Below, piece after piece: positions 1 to 7,955 of a stretch of DNA of 64,000 nt. Origin of the DNA: Zobellia russellii. Lineage in GTDB: Bacteria > Bacteroidota > Bacteroidia > Flavobacteriales > Flavobacteriaceae. The notes below the pieces were generated by a model. It searched no databases. It was given only the letters and a program-made list of their open reading frames with translations, and was not told the origin of the DNA. Position 1 is the stretch's first letter, and every line of letters starts with the position of its first letter. The stretch lies in contig NZ_JACSOI010000002.1 in the NCBI RefSeq assembly GCF_018728565.1, forward strand, positions 124,001-188,000. Reading direction: 5' to 3'. The position numbers and the translations under genes were made by a program.

Positions 1-264
1 GATATTATTCAAGACGCTTCGTACATAGCATTGAGAAATGTAAATATTGGATACAATTTCCCACAAGACGTTTTGAGCGATTATGGTGTGTCTGGTTTAA
101 GAATATATGCTACTGGCCAAAACCTTATGTATAAGACGGCAGATGACTATACAGGTTTCAATCCTGAATCTATAGATAGAACAAGTCCAACATCTTACGG
201 TTACCAAAGGGCAGGTTCCCCTATCTTTAGAACGATTTCTATAGGACTTAACCTTGATTTTTAA
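1..264 (+). CDS. SusC/RagA-type TonB-dependent receptor, C-terminal end only
   Basis: This is the last 87 codons of an outer-membrane SusC-like receptor; the reading frame is open from base 1, so the gene starts upstream of the window. The visible part has the usual SusC ending: the QDASYIALRNVNIGYNF strand, a GLRIYATGQNL strand, the YTGFNPE segment and a terminal beta-strand ending in Phe, the signal for outer-membrane barrel assembly. A susD gene follows after 33 bp, as in nearly all polysaccharide utilisation loci. Together they should form the TonB-driven pump that imports alginate oligosaccharides; the substrate is inferred from the downstream PL7 lyase and KDG genes, not from this fragment. 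Confidence 0.93.
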   Translation, partial: DIIQDASYIALRNVNIGYNFPQDVLSDYGVSGLRIYATGQNLMYKTADDYTGFNPESIDRTSPTSYGYQRAGSPIFRTISIGLNLDF

Positions 265-297
265 TCAGAACAGTATAAACAAAATTTACGATATATT

Positions 298-1728
298 ATG
301 AAACAATTCAAACTAATAACGATGCTTTTGGCGGTAGTCGTAACCTTTACGGCCTGCGAGAAGGACTTCTTGTCTCCCGCACCAACATCTGGAGTATCTT
401 CGGAAACCTACTTCTCTACAGAAGAAGAACTAGAAACCGCTTTAATCAATATGTATGACGGTATTCAAGGTGTAAATTCTACGGATCCCGATGACAGACA
501 TGGTATTCAATACGAATTCTACATCACAGAAATGCGGAGCGATAATACCCGCACCAAAAGTAGTGAAGGTGAAGCAGCACAGTTCGAAAGTTATAACATA
601 ACACCGAATAACGGTATAATTGCCAACTATTACGAGAGCTATTATAACATTATCTACAGAGCCAATATAGTATTGGACAATCTTGAAGTAATAGAAAACG
701 TAGCCACTAAAGCATCATATGAAGCCGAAGCTAAATTTGTTAGAGCTTATGCCTATTTCAATTTAGTACGCCTCTATGGTGATATTCCTTTAATAGATAG
801 AGTAGTCGGACCTTTAGAAACCGATATTCAATTTACCCGTGTTGCCGCATCTTCTATATATGACTTTATCAAGAGCGACTTGTCCACTGCAGTTGAGGGG
901 CTAGACAACACCTACCGCACTAGAGCGTCCAAAGCTGCTGCACAGACCTTATTGGCAAAAGTATACTTAACCTTGGGTGAAAACTATTCAGAAGCTCAGA
1001 CCCTATTGGAAAGTGTTATGGCTTCAGGCTACTCCCTAGAACCAGACTTTGAAGATGTATTTTACAACGAAGAAAACAATGAAGTTATTTTCTCAATAGG
1101 CTACCTTCCTAACCTGAGTTCAGACAGTCAAAACTTTTCGGCAGAATGGCTGAACGGCGTAGGTAGAACTTCAGGGGTTAACTATGTAACTAGCGAGGCC
1201 GTTGCCGTATTAGATGAATTTGGAGGCGATAGGACCGCAATCTCATATAGGCTAGACCCCTCACAAGTAGGTCAGTACCAAGCAACCAAATACCTTCCGA
1301 ATGGCGAAGATGGTGGTTCGAACGGGAAAAGCTTTGATAGCGACCCGACACTTGCGGGCAACGATTGGATCGTAATCCGATACGCCGATGTACTTCTTCT
1401 CCATGTAGAAGCCATTATGGCCGGTGGTGCCAGTACTACCGCTTCAAAAGCTTTGGCCTCATTTCAGGCTGTACGCAACAGAGCGGGTCTTACCGACCCG
1501 GTTACCGAAGTTACAAAAGAAGATTTGTTGTTGGAAAGAAGGGTCGAATTAGCCTTTGAGAATCATCGCTTCTTCGATTTGGTTCGATTTGGTCAAGCGG
1601 AATCGGTTTTTTCCACCTTCTCCTCAGCTAATAATCTTGGGTATTCTTCAACCGACTTGTTACTGCCTATTCCACAAAACGAGATTAACCTAAGCAACGG
1701 ATCAATGAGTCAAAATCCGGGATACTAA
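298..1728 (+). CDS. SusD/RagB-family glycan-binding lipoprotein
   Basis: A 476-residue SusD-like protein, the normal length. The signal peptide ends in the lipobox FTAC with Cys20 as lipidation site, followed by acidic residues typical of Bacteroidota surface lipoproteins. The N-terminal half has the TPR-like helices (FVRAYAYFNLVRLYGDIPL at about residues 148-166). The C-terminal RagB/SusD domain shows the conserved VRNRAGL, ENHRFFDLVRFG and LLPIPQNEI motifs. It caps the SusC barrel and captures oligosaccharide at the cell surface. It lies between susC and a PKD lipoprotein gene with short gaps (33 and 29 bp), so one transcript is likely. Alginate as ligand is inferred from context. Confidence 0.95.
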   Translation: MKQFKLITMLLAVVVTFTACEKDFLSPAPTSGVSSETYFSTEEELETALINMYDGIQGVNSTDPDDRHGIQYEFYITEMRSDNTRTKSSEGEAAQFESYNITPNNGIIANYYESYYNIIYRANIVLDNLEVIENVATKASYEAEAKFVRAYAYFNLVRLYGDIPLIDRVVGPLETDIQFTRVAASSIYDFIKSDLSTAVEGLDNTYRTRASKAAAQTLLAKVYLTLGENYSEAQTLLESVMASGYSLEPDFEDVFYNEENNEVIFSIGYLPNLSSDSQNFSAEWLNGVGRTSGVNYVTSEAVAVLDEFGGDRTAISYRLDPSQVGQYQATKYLPNGEDGGSNGKSFDSDPTLAGNDWIVIRYADVLLLHVEAIMAGGASTTASKALASFQAVRNRAGLTDPVTEVTKEDLLLERRVELAFENHRFFDLVRFGQAESVFSTFSSANNLGYSSTDLLLPIPQNEINLSNGSMSQNPGY

Positions 1729-1757
1729 TCACTTAGTTTACCATAAAAACTGTAAAA

Positions 1758-2639
1758 ATGAAACATATTTTAAATATCGAAATATTGAGAAACAAGTACT
1801 ACGGATTTCTATCGCTCGTCGTAATTTTATCCGGTATTGCTTGTGAAGACACCTTCGAGTACGAACTGCCCGAAACAAATTCAAAGGTTGACTTGACGCC
1901 TCCATCGGCAAGTTTTTCAATCTCCCCGACCGATGACTTCCTAACATTTACCTTTGGTAACAACTCCAGTAGTGCTACTGATTATGTATGGGATTTTGGA
2001 GATGGTAATTCTTCTACATCTGTAGATGGCACCAATACATACCCAGCCGAAGGAACTTATACGATAACACTTACCGCTACGGATAAATTGGGGGTATCGA
2101 GCACCGTATCACAAACCGTTGATGTTATTGAACCAGAGGTACCTCTGGCCATAACACCAAATATTGGCGGTGCCGCTTTTGATGATGGTGTTGATGACAG
2201 TTGTGCAGATAGTAGGGATTGCTGGAGACTTGAAGGGGCTACCATTCACCAAACAACAAGTGATGGAGAAGCAGATACAAGAGGTGCCAAATATCCCTCT
2301 GGAAGCGATAATAACCGTATTACCTATCAAGCAGTTACAGTTTCGCCGAACACCAAATACGTCTTGACCGCCAGATATGCATTGCAAGCTGATGGAGACA
2401 GTGTTCGGGCAAGTGTTATCGATGGACAACTGAGTAATTTCAGTGAGTTTGCCAACGCTGCCTTATTGGCACAAGAATCAGGAACCGTAAATGAAGGCAA
2501 AGGCAACTTTAGCACGCTTACGGTAGCTTTCGAGACGGGTGCCAATGGTGACATAAGCATATTGTTTGATCACGACGGTAACGAAAAAGATTCCTACTTG
2601 GATAATGTTGCTATTGCACCAGTAGAAGAACAACCTTAA
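1758..2639 (+). CDS. PKD-domain surface lipoprotein, probable alginate-binding accessory protein
   Basis: A 293-residue lipoprotein (lipobox SGIAC, Cys29). Residues about 50-124 form a PKD domain with the hallmark WDFGDG at 78-83. The rest (about 130-290) looks like one beta-sandwich; it ends in a segment with D-x-D and SYLDN (SILFDHDGNEKDSYLDNVAI) resembling carbohydrate-binding modules of the CBM6/CBM4 superfold, though I cannot assign a family by eye. No catalytic motif is visible. Its place between susD and the lyase is that of a surface glycan-binding protein, which would hold alginate chains near the SusCD pump. The stop is only 7 bp before the lyase start. Role inferred from position and domain make-up. 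Confidence 0.8.
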   Translation: MKHILNIEILRNKYYGFLSLVVILSGIACEDTFEYELPETNSKVDLTPPSASFSISPTDDFLTFTFGNNSSSATDYVWDFGDGNSSTSVDGTNTYPAEGTYTITLTATDKLGVSSTVSQTVDVIEPEVPLAITPNIGGAAFDDGVDDSCADSRDCWRLEGATIHQTTSDGEADTRGAKYPSGSDNNRITYQAVTVSPNTKYVLTARYALQADGDSVRASVIDGQLSNFSEFANAALLAQESGTVNEGKGNFSTLTVAFETGANGDISILFDHDGNEKDSYLDNVAIAPVEEQP

Positions 2640-2646
2640 AGAAAAA

Positions 2647-3570
2647 ATGCAGTTTTTAAACAACTTTTTTAGATCTTGTTATTTGAGTTTAGTTTTGGTT
2701 TCCGCCGGAAACTGCCAAGACAGTAATGACTTGGCAGTTGCGGCAAATCACCAAGATGAACCCTATGCGAATATAGACACCCCGGAAACCAAGAGTGTCG
2801 ACATCAAAAAATATAAGTTACCAAAAATAGACCTGAATCATTGGAAGCTTACCCTTCCTGTTGGAAAACCAACAGAAGTTGAGCCTCCAGAAATTTTGGA
2901 CTACGCTACGAATGAAGTCGTACGCCACTATTTCTACAATGATTCCACCGATGGTTCATTGGTTTTTTATGCTTTTCCGAATTCAACTACGGCCAACACT
3001 AAGTATTCTAGAAGCGAGCTGCGCGAGCAAATGGTACCAGGTGAAAACAATGTGAATTGGACATTTGAACAAGGAGGAAGGATGAAAGCAACTTTGGCAG
3101 TAGATGAAATAACAAAAGATATCAATGGCAAATACCATCGAACCATAATCATGCAAATTCATGGCCGATTGACCAACGAGCAAAAAGAGCTCATTGGGGC
3201 AAAAGACAATAATGCCCCGCCAATATTAAAAATATATTGGGACAAAGGCTATGTGCGGGTAAAGACCAAGGTATTGAAAAACAAAAGCGCTTCAAATCAA
3301 GAAATTTTACACGAAGAAGCTTGGACCGACGATGAGGGGTATACCTTCCCTGATTATGTTGGATTTAAAAAGTTTAAACTTGAGGTCAAGGTTTCCAAAG
3401 GAAAATTGGTAGTCATTATGAACAATACAGAATATGCGGTCTATGATGATGTTAATATTAAAAGGTGGGGAATCTTCGAAAATTACTTTAAGGCAGGAAA
3501 CTACTTTCAAAGTAAGGATGAAGATAGCTACGCTAAGGTAAAATTTTACGATTTAGAAGTTGCACACTAG
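2647..3570 (+). CDS. PL7 family alginate lyase
   Basis: A 307-residue polysaccharide lyase that cleaves alginate by beta-elimination to give unsaturated oligosaccharides. All three PL7 signatures are present: R122-S-E-L-R, Q170-I-H172, and YFKAGNYFQ (Y280-Q288), supplying the catalytic His and Tyr and the carboxylate-neutralising Arg/Gln. In this family the QIH version usually goes with activity on guluronate-containing stretches, which is a prediction only. The N-terminus is a signal peptide; the SAGNC stretch could be a lipobox but Asn at -1 is not canonical, so it may be secreted or lipid-anchored. A linker of about 30 residues precedes the catalytic domain, and there is no extra binding module. 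Last gene of the SusCD transcript. Confidence 0.95.
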   Translation: MQFLNNFFRSCYLSLVLVSAGNCQDSNDLAVAANHQDEPYANIDTPETKSVDIKKYKLPKIDLNHWKLTLPVGKPTEVEPPEILDYATNEVVRHYFYNDSTDGSLVFYAFPNSTTANTKYSRSELREQMVPGENNVNWTFEQGGRMKATLAVDEITKDINGKYHRTIIMQIHGRLTNEQKELIGAKDNNAPPILKIYWDKGYVRVKTKVLKNKSASNQEILHEEAWTDDEGYTFPDYVGFKKFKLEVKVSKGKLVVIMNNTEYAVYDDVNIKRWGIFENYFKAGNYFQSKDEDSYAKVKFYDLEVAH

Positions 3571-3621
3571 TTAGTTTTTTATAAAGAAGAAATACCTGCT
3601 TTAAAAAATAACAGTTAAAAT

Positions 3622-3655
3622 TTTGTTGTTTTGAGTTAGATTGAGAGTAATTTTG
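3622..3655 (+). promoter_or_regulatory. Predicted Bacteroidota promoter between PL7 and gntR
   Basis: TAATTTTG at 3648-3655 is an exact match to the -7 consensus TAnnTTTG. Upstream are TTTG (3622-3625, 22-bp gap) and TTG (3626-3628, 19-bp gap), either of which fits the -33 element. Transcription would start near 3661 and leave a leader of about 150 nt before gntR. Sequence match only. Confidence 0.5.
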
Positions 3656-3683
3656 CCGACTCGCTCACCACGGGTCGGTAAAA
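3651..3683. repeat. Inverted repeat over the predicted transcription start
   Basis: TTTTGCCGAC (3651-3660) and GTCGGTAAAA (3674-3683) pair over 10 bp with one G-T wobble around a 13-nt loop. No T-run follows on either strand, so it is not an ordinary terminator. It overlaps the -7 element and the expected start site, which suits an operator or a 5'-leader hairpin. Confidence 0.45.
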
Positions 3684-3773
3684 TTCAAAAAACGCTGAGA
3701 ACCCCCCTAAAATAGTAACTCTTTTAATTTAAGAAATACTTTTTTTGTAGTTTAAAATTTTATAATTTTAACA

Positions 3774-3791
3774 AACCAATCTGGTTAACCA
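3774..3791. promoter_or_regulatory. Probable GntR operator upstream of gntR
   Basis: The sequence AACCA-ATC-TGGTT-AACCA contains two overlapping palindromes: AACCA/TGGTT with a 3-bp spacer, and the perfect 10-mer TGGTTAACCA at 3782-3791. TGGT...ACCA half-sites are characteristic of FadR-subfamily GntR regulators. The site lies 20 bp before the gntR start and just after a weaker -7-like TAATTTTA (3763-3770), so autoregulation is likely. I found no second clear copy before the downstream MFS gene. Confidence 0.55.
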
Positions 3792-3811
3792 ATTTATAAT
3801 ATACATCAAAT

Positions 3812-4540
3812 ATGAAGTTAGAAATACTTACAAAACATGAGAACAAAGAAGTTCAAAATGCGATCATTTCTAATATTCGTGATTTAATCAATTACAAAAA
3901 TCTAGAACCCGGTGATAAGTTGCCTGCAGAACGCGTACTTTCCGAAAAGTTTGGTGTAAGTAGAAGTAACGTTCGCGAGGCCATTCAAAAGCTTGAGTTC
4001 TACGGTATTTTAAACTCAAAACCGCAGAGCGGAACGTTCATTGCCGAGATTGGTCAAATTGCCATGAACGGTATGATTGATGATATTTTGAGTTTGGAAG
4101 ATCAAGATTTCAAATCATTGGTTGAAACTAGGATTTTACTGGAACTAAAAACGGTTAAACTGGCTGCTTTAAGAAGAACCGATGAAGACCTAGAACGCCT
4201 AAAATCTGCTTTTGATGCTTACAAGACCAAGATGATAGCTGGCGAAGATTGTTTGGAAGAGGATTTGCTCTTTCACCTTGCCATAGCTTCGGCAAGTAAA
4301 AATAGTACAATGAATACCCTTATGCTATTGATAACCCCAGAGATTATCGTTGCATATGACAAAGACCGTGTATGTGATGGAGATGTTGCATTGGCAGAAG
4401 TAAAAAAGCACGAAGACATCTATTTGTCCATATTGGAACAAAACCCGCAAAGGGCCAAAGAAACAATGAAATTACACTTTGCCAAATTATACGATTACAT
4501 TTATGGCGAAGACAGAAAAGTAAAAATACTAGAAGGATAA
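3812..4540 (+). CDS. GntR-family regulator, FadR (FCD) subfamily
   Basis: A 242-residue transcription factor. The winged helix-turn-helix is at about residues 10-77 (GDKLPAERVLSEKFGVSRSNVREAIQKLE, then the wing SGTFIAE). The all-helical FCD effector domain covers about 95-225 with the conserved LLFHLAIASAS and a second His in the MKLHFAK helix, part of the metal/ligand pocket. FCD regulators in sugar-acid loci usually sense a pathway intermediate; here DEH or KDG would be logical, but that is inference. It sits between the SusCD/PL7 genes and the uronate-catabolism genes and probably controls both. A candidate operator lies directly upstream. Confidence 0.92.
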   Translation: MKLEILTKHENKEVQNAIISNIRDLINYKNLEPGDKLPAERVLSEKFGVSRSNVREAIQKLEFYGILNSKPQSGTFIAEIGQIAMNGMIDDILSLEDQDFKSLVETRILLELKTVKLAALRRTDEDLERLKSAFDAYKTKMIAGEDCLEEDLLFHLAIASASKNSTMNTLMLLITPEIIVAYDKDRVCDGDVALAEVKKHEDIYLSILEQNPQRAKETMKLHFAKLYDYIYGEDRKVKILEG

Positions 4541-4768
4541 AAGTGCACGATTTATCTTTTTACAATTCATATACTGAAGGGAAACTAATACTAAAAAAAA
4601 CTTATCCAATGAAGGTAAACGGCTAAAGCCGGACATACCAATCCTATTACACAATACGTATTTAAACATCTTAAATACAGGCTTTTAGAACTAACAATTC
4701 TCCTATCCCATAGAACTAGGACAGCCATTCGTGTATCCGATTATAAAGAATAATTTAAAAGAACGAAG
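4541..4768 (+). other. Non-coding gap before the uronate-catabolism operon
   Basis: These 228 bp hold no convincing ORF. A tight hairpin CGGCT-AA-AGCCG sits at 4620-4631 without a T-run. No exact -33/-7 promoter pair is visible; TATCTTTT near the start is one mismatch from the -7 consensus. The length suggests a separate promoter or leader for the MFS gene, but the sequence does not settle it. Confidence 0.3.
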
Positions 4769-6049
4769 ATGAAAGTCAAAGGTTTAAGATGGTGGGTTAT
4801 AGCCCTAATTTGTTTGGCAACGGTCATTAATTATATAGACCGTACCGCTTTTGGTGTTATGTGGCCAGAGATGGGCAAAGATTTGGGAATGGATGAGTCG
4901 GATTATGCCATTATGCTCAATGTTTTCATGATTACCTATGCTGCCGGAAAGTTTCTGTCCGGTAAGCTTTACGATATGATAGGTACCCGTATGGGATTTG
5001 TCGTATCCATAGTAGTGTGGTCCGTAGCGTCAATATTACACGCTTTTGCCAGAGGCCTAATTTCTCTCACACTTTTTAGGGCTATGCTAGGTTTAGGCGA
5101 AGCAGGTAACTGGCCAGGCGCGGTTAAAAGCAATGGCGAATGGTTTCCCGTTAAGCAAAGGGCCATTGCACAAGGTATTTTTAATGCAGGTGCATCGTTG
5201 GGAAGTGTAATAGCACCCGTACTGATCGCTTATTTATATGGTCATTTCGGATGGCGTTCCACCTTTATCATCATTGGAGCCATTGGGTTGTTGTGGGTCA
5301 TTCCGTGGTTGTTCATCAACAAGGCCAAACCGGAGAAACACCCATGGATAACAGAAGAAGAACAAAAATTGATTCTTGCCGATAAAATTGCTTTAGGCCC
5401 TTCAACGGAGGAAAAGGAAAAAGGTCTTTCCGTGGCAAAAATCCTAAGCTACAAAGAATCATGGGGAGTACTTTTGTCCCGCTTTTTTATAGAGCCTATT
5501 TGGTGGTTGTTCGTTGGTTGGATGCCACTTTACCTTAACTCTAAATTTGGTTTTAGCATTGAGGAAATAGGGTCTACTATTTGGATTTCCTATCTAGGCG
5601 GTATGGCGGGCAGTATCATAGGAGGCTGGTATTGCGGTAAACTCATGGAGACCAAAACTGTAGATGCGGCAAGAAAGATTACAATAACCATTGGCGGCGC
5701 ATTGATTTTCATGGGCCTATTGGGAATAATTTTCTTAGTAACGGAAAAGAACCCTATGACCTTTATTTATATCGTGGCAGTGGTACTCTTTGGCTTTCAA
5801 TTTGCCATCGGTAATATTCAGACTATTTCGAGTGATTTGTTCCGCGGACCATCTGTGGGTACTTTGGCAGGTTTGGCAGGTACCGTTGCGGCAGTATCGG
5901 TTATCATAATGAACTCATTGATTCCTATGATCGCATCTGTATCATACACCCCCGCATTTATTGTCATCGCGGTACTAGCTCCTCTTGCAGTACTATCAAT
6001 ATTTGGATTAATAAAGAGAATACGACCCGTAGAATTGGAGTCAGTTTAA
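4769..6049 (+). CDS. MFS transporter, hexuronate (ACS/ExuT-like) type
   Basis: A 426-residue inner-membrane protein with 12 predicted helices. The N-terminal NYIDRTAFGVMWPEM segment and the GLGEAGNWPGAVKSNGEWFP motif after helix 4 are typical of the anion:cation symporter family that includes ExuT and other sugar-acid importers. Its position before DEH reductase and KDG kinase makes unsaturated monouronate (DEH) or short alginate oligomers the likely cargo, carrying the product of periplasmic lyases into the cytoplasm. It begins a five-gene run with gaps of 37, 55, 17 and 72 bp. The exact substrate is inferred. Confidence 0.9.
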   Translation: MKVKGLRWWVIALICLATVINYIDRTAFGVMWPEMGKDLGMDESDYAIMLNVFMITYAAGKFLSGKLYDMIGTRMGFVVSIVVWSVASILHAFARGLISLTLFRAMLGLGEAGNWPGAVKSNGEWFPVKQRAIAQGIFNAGASLGSVIAPVLIAYLYGHFGWRSTFIIIGAIGLLWVIPWLFINKAKPEKHPWITEEEQKLILADKIALGPSTEEKEKGLSVAKILSYKESWGVLLSRFFIEPIWWLFVGWMPLYLNSKFGFSIEEIGSTIWISYLGGMAGSIIGGWYCGKLMETKTVDAARKITITIGGALIFMGLLGIIFLVTEKNPMTFIYIVAVVLFGFQFAIGNIQTISSDLFRGPSVGTLAGLAGTVAAVSVIIMNSLIPMIASVSYTPAFIVIAVLAPLAVLSIFGLIKRIRPVELESV

Positions 6050-6086
6050 TACATATAAAAATTCACTAACAGTAACTAACATAGAA

Positions 6087-6842
6087 ATGAAAGGAAAAGT
6101 AGCAGTAATAACAGGAGCAACAGGTGGAATAGGTTTCGCCGTGGCAAAAAGATTAGGGCAAGATGGGTATACCGTTATCCTTAACGGCATAGACAATGAA
6201 GCCGGTGCGCAGAGAGTAAAAGAACTATCTGCAGAGGGCATTGATGCGGAATATTATGGTTTTGATGTCACCAATGAAGAAGCCGTAACCAAAAACATAA
6301 AGGCAATTGGCGAAAAGTACGGAAAAATAGATACCCTTGTAAACAACGCAGGTGGTCTAGGTGGCCGATCTAGATTTGAAGAAATGACCACGGAATTTTA
6401 TAGATCTGTTATGGCGCTGAATCTAGATTCTACATTTTTCGCATCAAGAGCAGCTATACCTTTCCTTAAAAAAGGAGAAGATGCATCCATCATCAACTAT
6501 ACCTCAAACGCAGCTTGGACCGCTGGCGGACCAGGAGCTGGTATCTACGGAACTTCTAAAGCAGGTGTTCATACCATTACCAAAGCTTTGGCAAAAGATT
6601 TGGCCGAATACGGTATTAGGGTAAACGCGGTATCTCCAGGTACTATTGACACCCCTTTTCATGCACAGATCAAAGCTACAAAACCAGAAGTTTTTGCTTC
6701 ATGGGCCAACAGCATTATGTTGGGTAGATTAGGTCAGCCTGAAGATGTTGCCGGTGTGGTATCTTTCCTAGCGAGCAGCGATGCTAAATTCATTACCGCA
6801 GAAACCATCCAAATTGGTGGTGGGCAAGCTTTAGGAATCTAA
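6087..6842 (+). CDS. SDR oxidoreductase, probable DEH reductase (DEH to KDG)
   Basis: A 251-residue classical short-chain dehydrogenase. Visible are the cofactor loop TGATGGIG (T9-G16), the NNAG motif (86-89), and the catalytic S140, Y154 and K158 (YGTSK). In alginate loci such an SDR reduces 4-deoxy-L-erythro-5-hexoseulose uronate to 2-keto-3-deoxygluconate with NAD(P)H. The adjacent KDG kinase makes this the best reading, though fold motifs alone cannot fix the substrate. Asp61, near the adenine-binding region, is present but cofactor choice is unclear. The AUG is preceded by an A-rich leader and no Shine-Dalgarno, normal for this phylum. Confidence 0.85.
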   Translation: MKGKVAVITGATGGIGFAVAKRLGQDGYTVILNGIDNEAGAQRVKELSAEGIDAEYYGFDVTNEEAVTKNIKAIGEKYGKIDTLVNNAGGLGGRSRFEEMTTEFYRSVMALNLDSTFFASRAAIPFLKKGEDASIINYTSNAAWTAGGPGAGIYGTSKAGVHTITKALAKDLAEYGIRVNAVSPGTIDTPFHAQIKATKPEVFASWANSIMLGRLGQPEDVAGVVSFLASSDAKFITAETIQIGGGQALGI

Positions 6843-6897
6843 CGGTATATATCTAAAACTAGCACTTAAGAACAGTAATACAGTAACACAATTTGAA

Positions 6898-7938
6898 ATG
6901 AAAAAAGTAGTAACCTTTGGAGAAATAATGTTGCGTTTAGCTCCTCCGGGATTTTTAAGATTTTCACAAGCCAATACTTTTGATGTTGTTTATGGCGGAG
7001 GCGAGTCTAACGTAGCCGTATCGCTCGCCAATTATGGCGTTCCCGTAGATTTTGTGACGCGTTTACCAAAGAACGATATTGGGGAATGTGCACTTATGGA
7101 AATGCGAAAAAGAGGCGTAGGAACGGATAAGATTGTCTATGGTGGCAACCGTCTAGGAATTTATTTTCTAGAAACGGGTGCCGTTTCCCGTGGGTCTAAA
7201 GTGGTTTATGACCGCGCTCATTCCGCTATTTCTGAGATAGAATCCGGTATGATAGACTGGGATTCTGTTTTTGAGGGTGTGGAGTGGTTTCACTGGACAG
7301 GTATTACACCAGCTATCTCACAAGGTGCTGCAGATGTTTGTTTGGAAGCGGTAAAAGCGGCCAGTGCAAAAGGCATAACTATTTCAACCGATTTGAATTA
7401 CAGGGCCAAGCTTTGGAACTATGGAGGTGATAGAGAAGCTATCATGACCGAACTTACTTCTTACTGTGATATTATTTTAGGGAACGAAGAAGATGCAGAG
7501 AAGCACTTTGGTATTCACCCTGAAGGTTTGGATGTTCATAAGGATGGTGCCGATGTTAAAGCGGAAGCATTCTTATCAGTCTGCAAGCAGATGATGAAAA
7601 AATTCCCAAAAGCAAAAAAGGTAATTACAACGCTAAGGGGCTCTATTTCTGCTTCTCACAATACGTGGGCCGGTGTACTATGGGATGGTTCCAAAATGTA
7701 CGAAACACGTCAGTATCAAATTACGGATATTGTGGATCGTGTTGGTGGTGGCGATTCTTTTATGGGCGGATTGATCTACGGATTATTGAAATACCCAGAA
7801 GATGACCAGAATGCTCTAGACTTTGCCGTAGCGGCATCCTGTTTAAAGCATACTATAAAAGGTGATGCCAACTTGGTTACCGTAAGTGAAGTAGAAAAGC
7901 TAATGGGCGGTGACGCTTCGGGAAGAGTTGCCCGCTAA
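6898..7938 (+). CDS. kdgK: 2-keto-3-deoxygluconate kinase (PfkB/ribokinase family)
   Basis: A 346-residue sugar kinase. The N-terminal GGGESNVAVSLANYG is the substrate-binding glycine motif of the PfkB family. The C-terminal signature DRVGGGDSFMGG contains the catalytic base D286 and the anion-hole glycines. Long KdgK forms like this are common in Flavobacteriia. It phosphorylates KDG to KDPG, which is normally split by KDPG aldolase to pyruvate and glyceraldehyde 3-phosphate. The usual partner kdgA does not follow; a phosphofructokinase gene lies 17 bp downstream instead. Assignment rests on family motifs plus the DEH reductase just upstream. Confidence 0.9.
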   Translation: MKKVVTFGEIMLRLAPPGFLRFSQANTFDVVYGGGESNVAVSLANYGVPVDFVTRLPKNDIGECALMEMRKRGVGTDKIVYGGNRLGIYFLETGAVSRGSKVVYDRAHSAISEIESGMIDWDSVFEGVEWFHWTGITPAISQGAADVCLEAVKAASAKGITISTDLNYRAKLWNYGGDREAIMTELTSYCDIILGNEEDAEKHFGIHPEGLDVHKDGADVKAEAFLSVCKQMMKKFPKAKKVITTLRGSISASHNTWAGVLWDGSKMYETRQYQITDIVDRVGGGDSFMGGLIYGLLKYPEDDQNALDFAVAASCLKHTIKGDANLVTVSEVEKLMGGDASGRVAR

Positions 7939-7955
7939 TTTGTAAAACTTGAAAC

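Noticed and set aside
2109-2429. 106-codon minus-strand ORF in the PKD lipoprotein gene
   Set aside because: Shadow of a well-supported gene with no recognisable features.
3651-3683. Intrinsic terminator for the PL7 transcript
   Set aside because: The stem is AT-flanked with no T-run on either strand and overlaps a better-supported promoter.
4620-4631. CGGCT-AA-AGCCG as a terminator after gntR
   Set aside because: The loop is only 2 nt and no T-run follows, so it is at most a minor hairpin.
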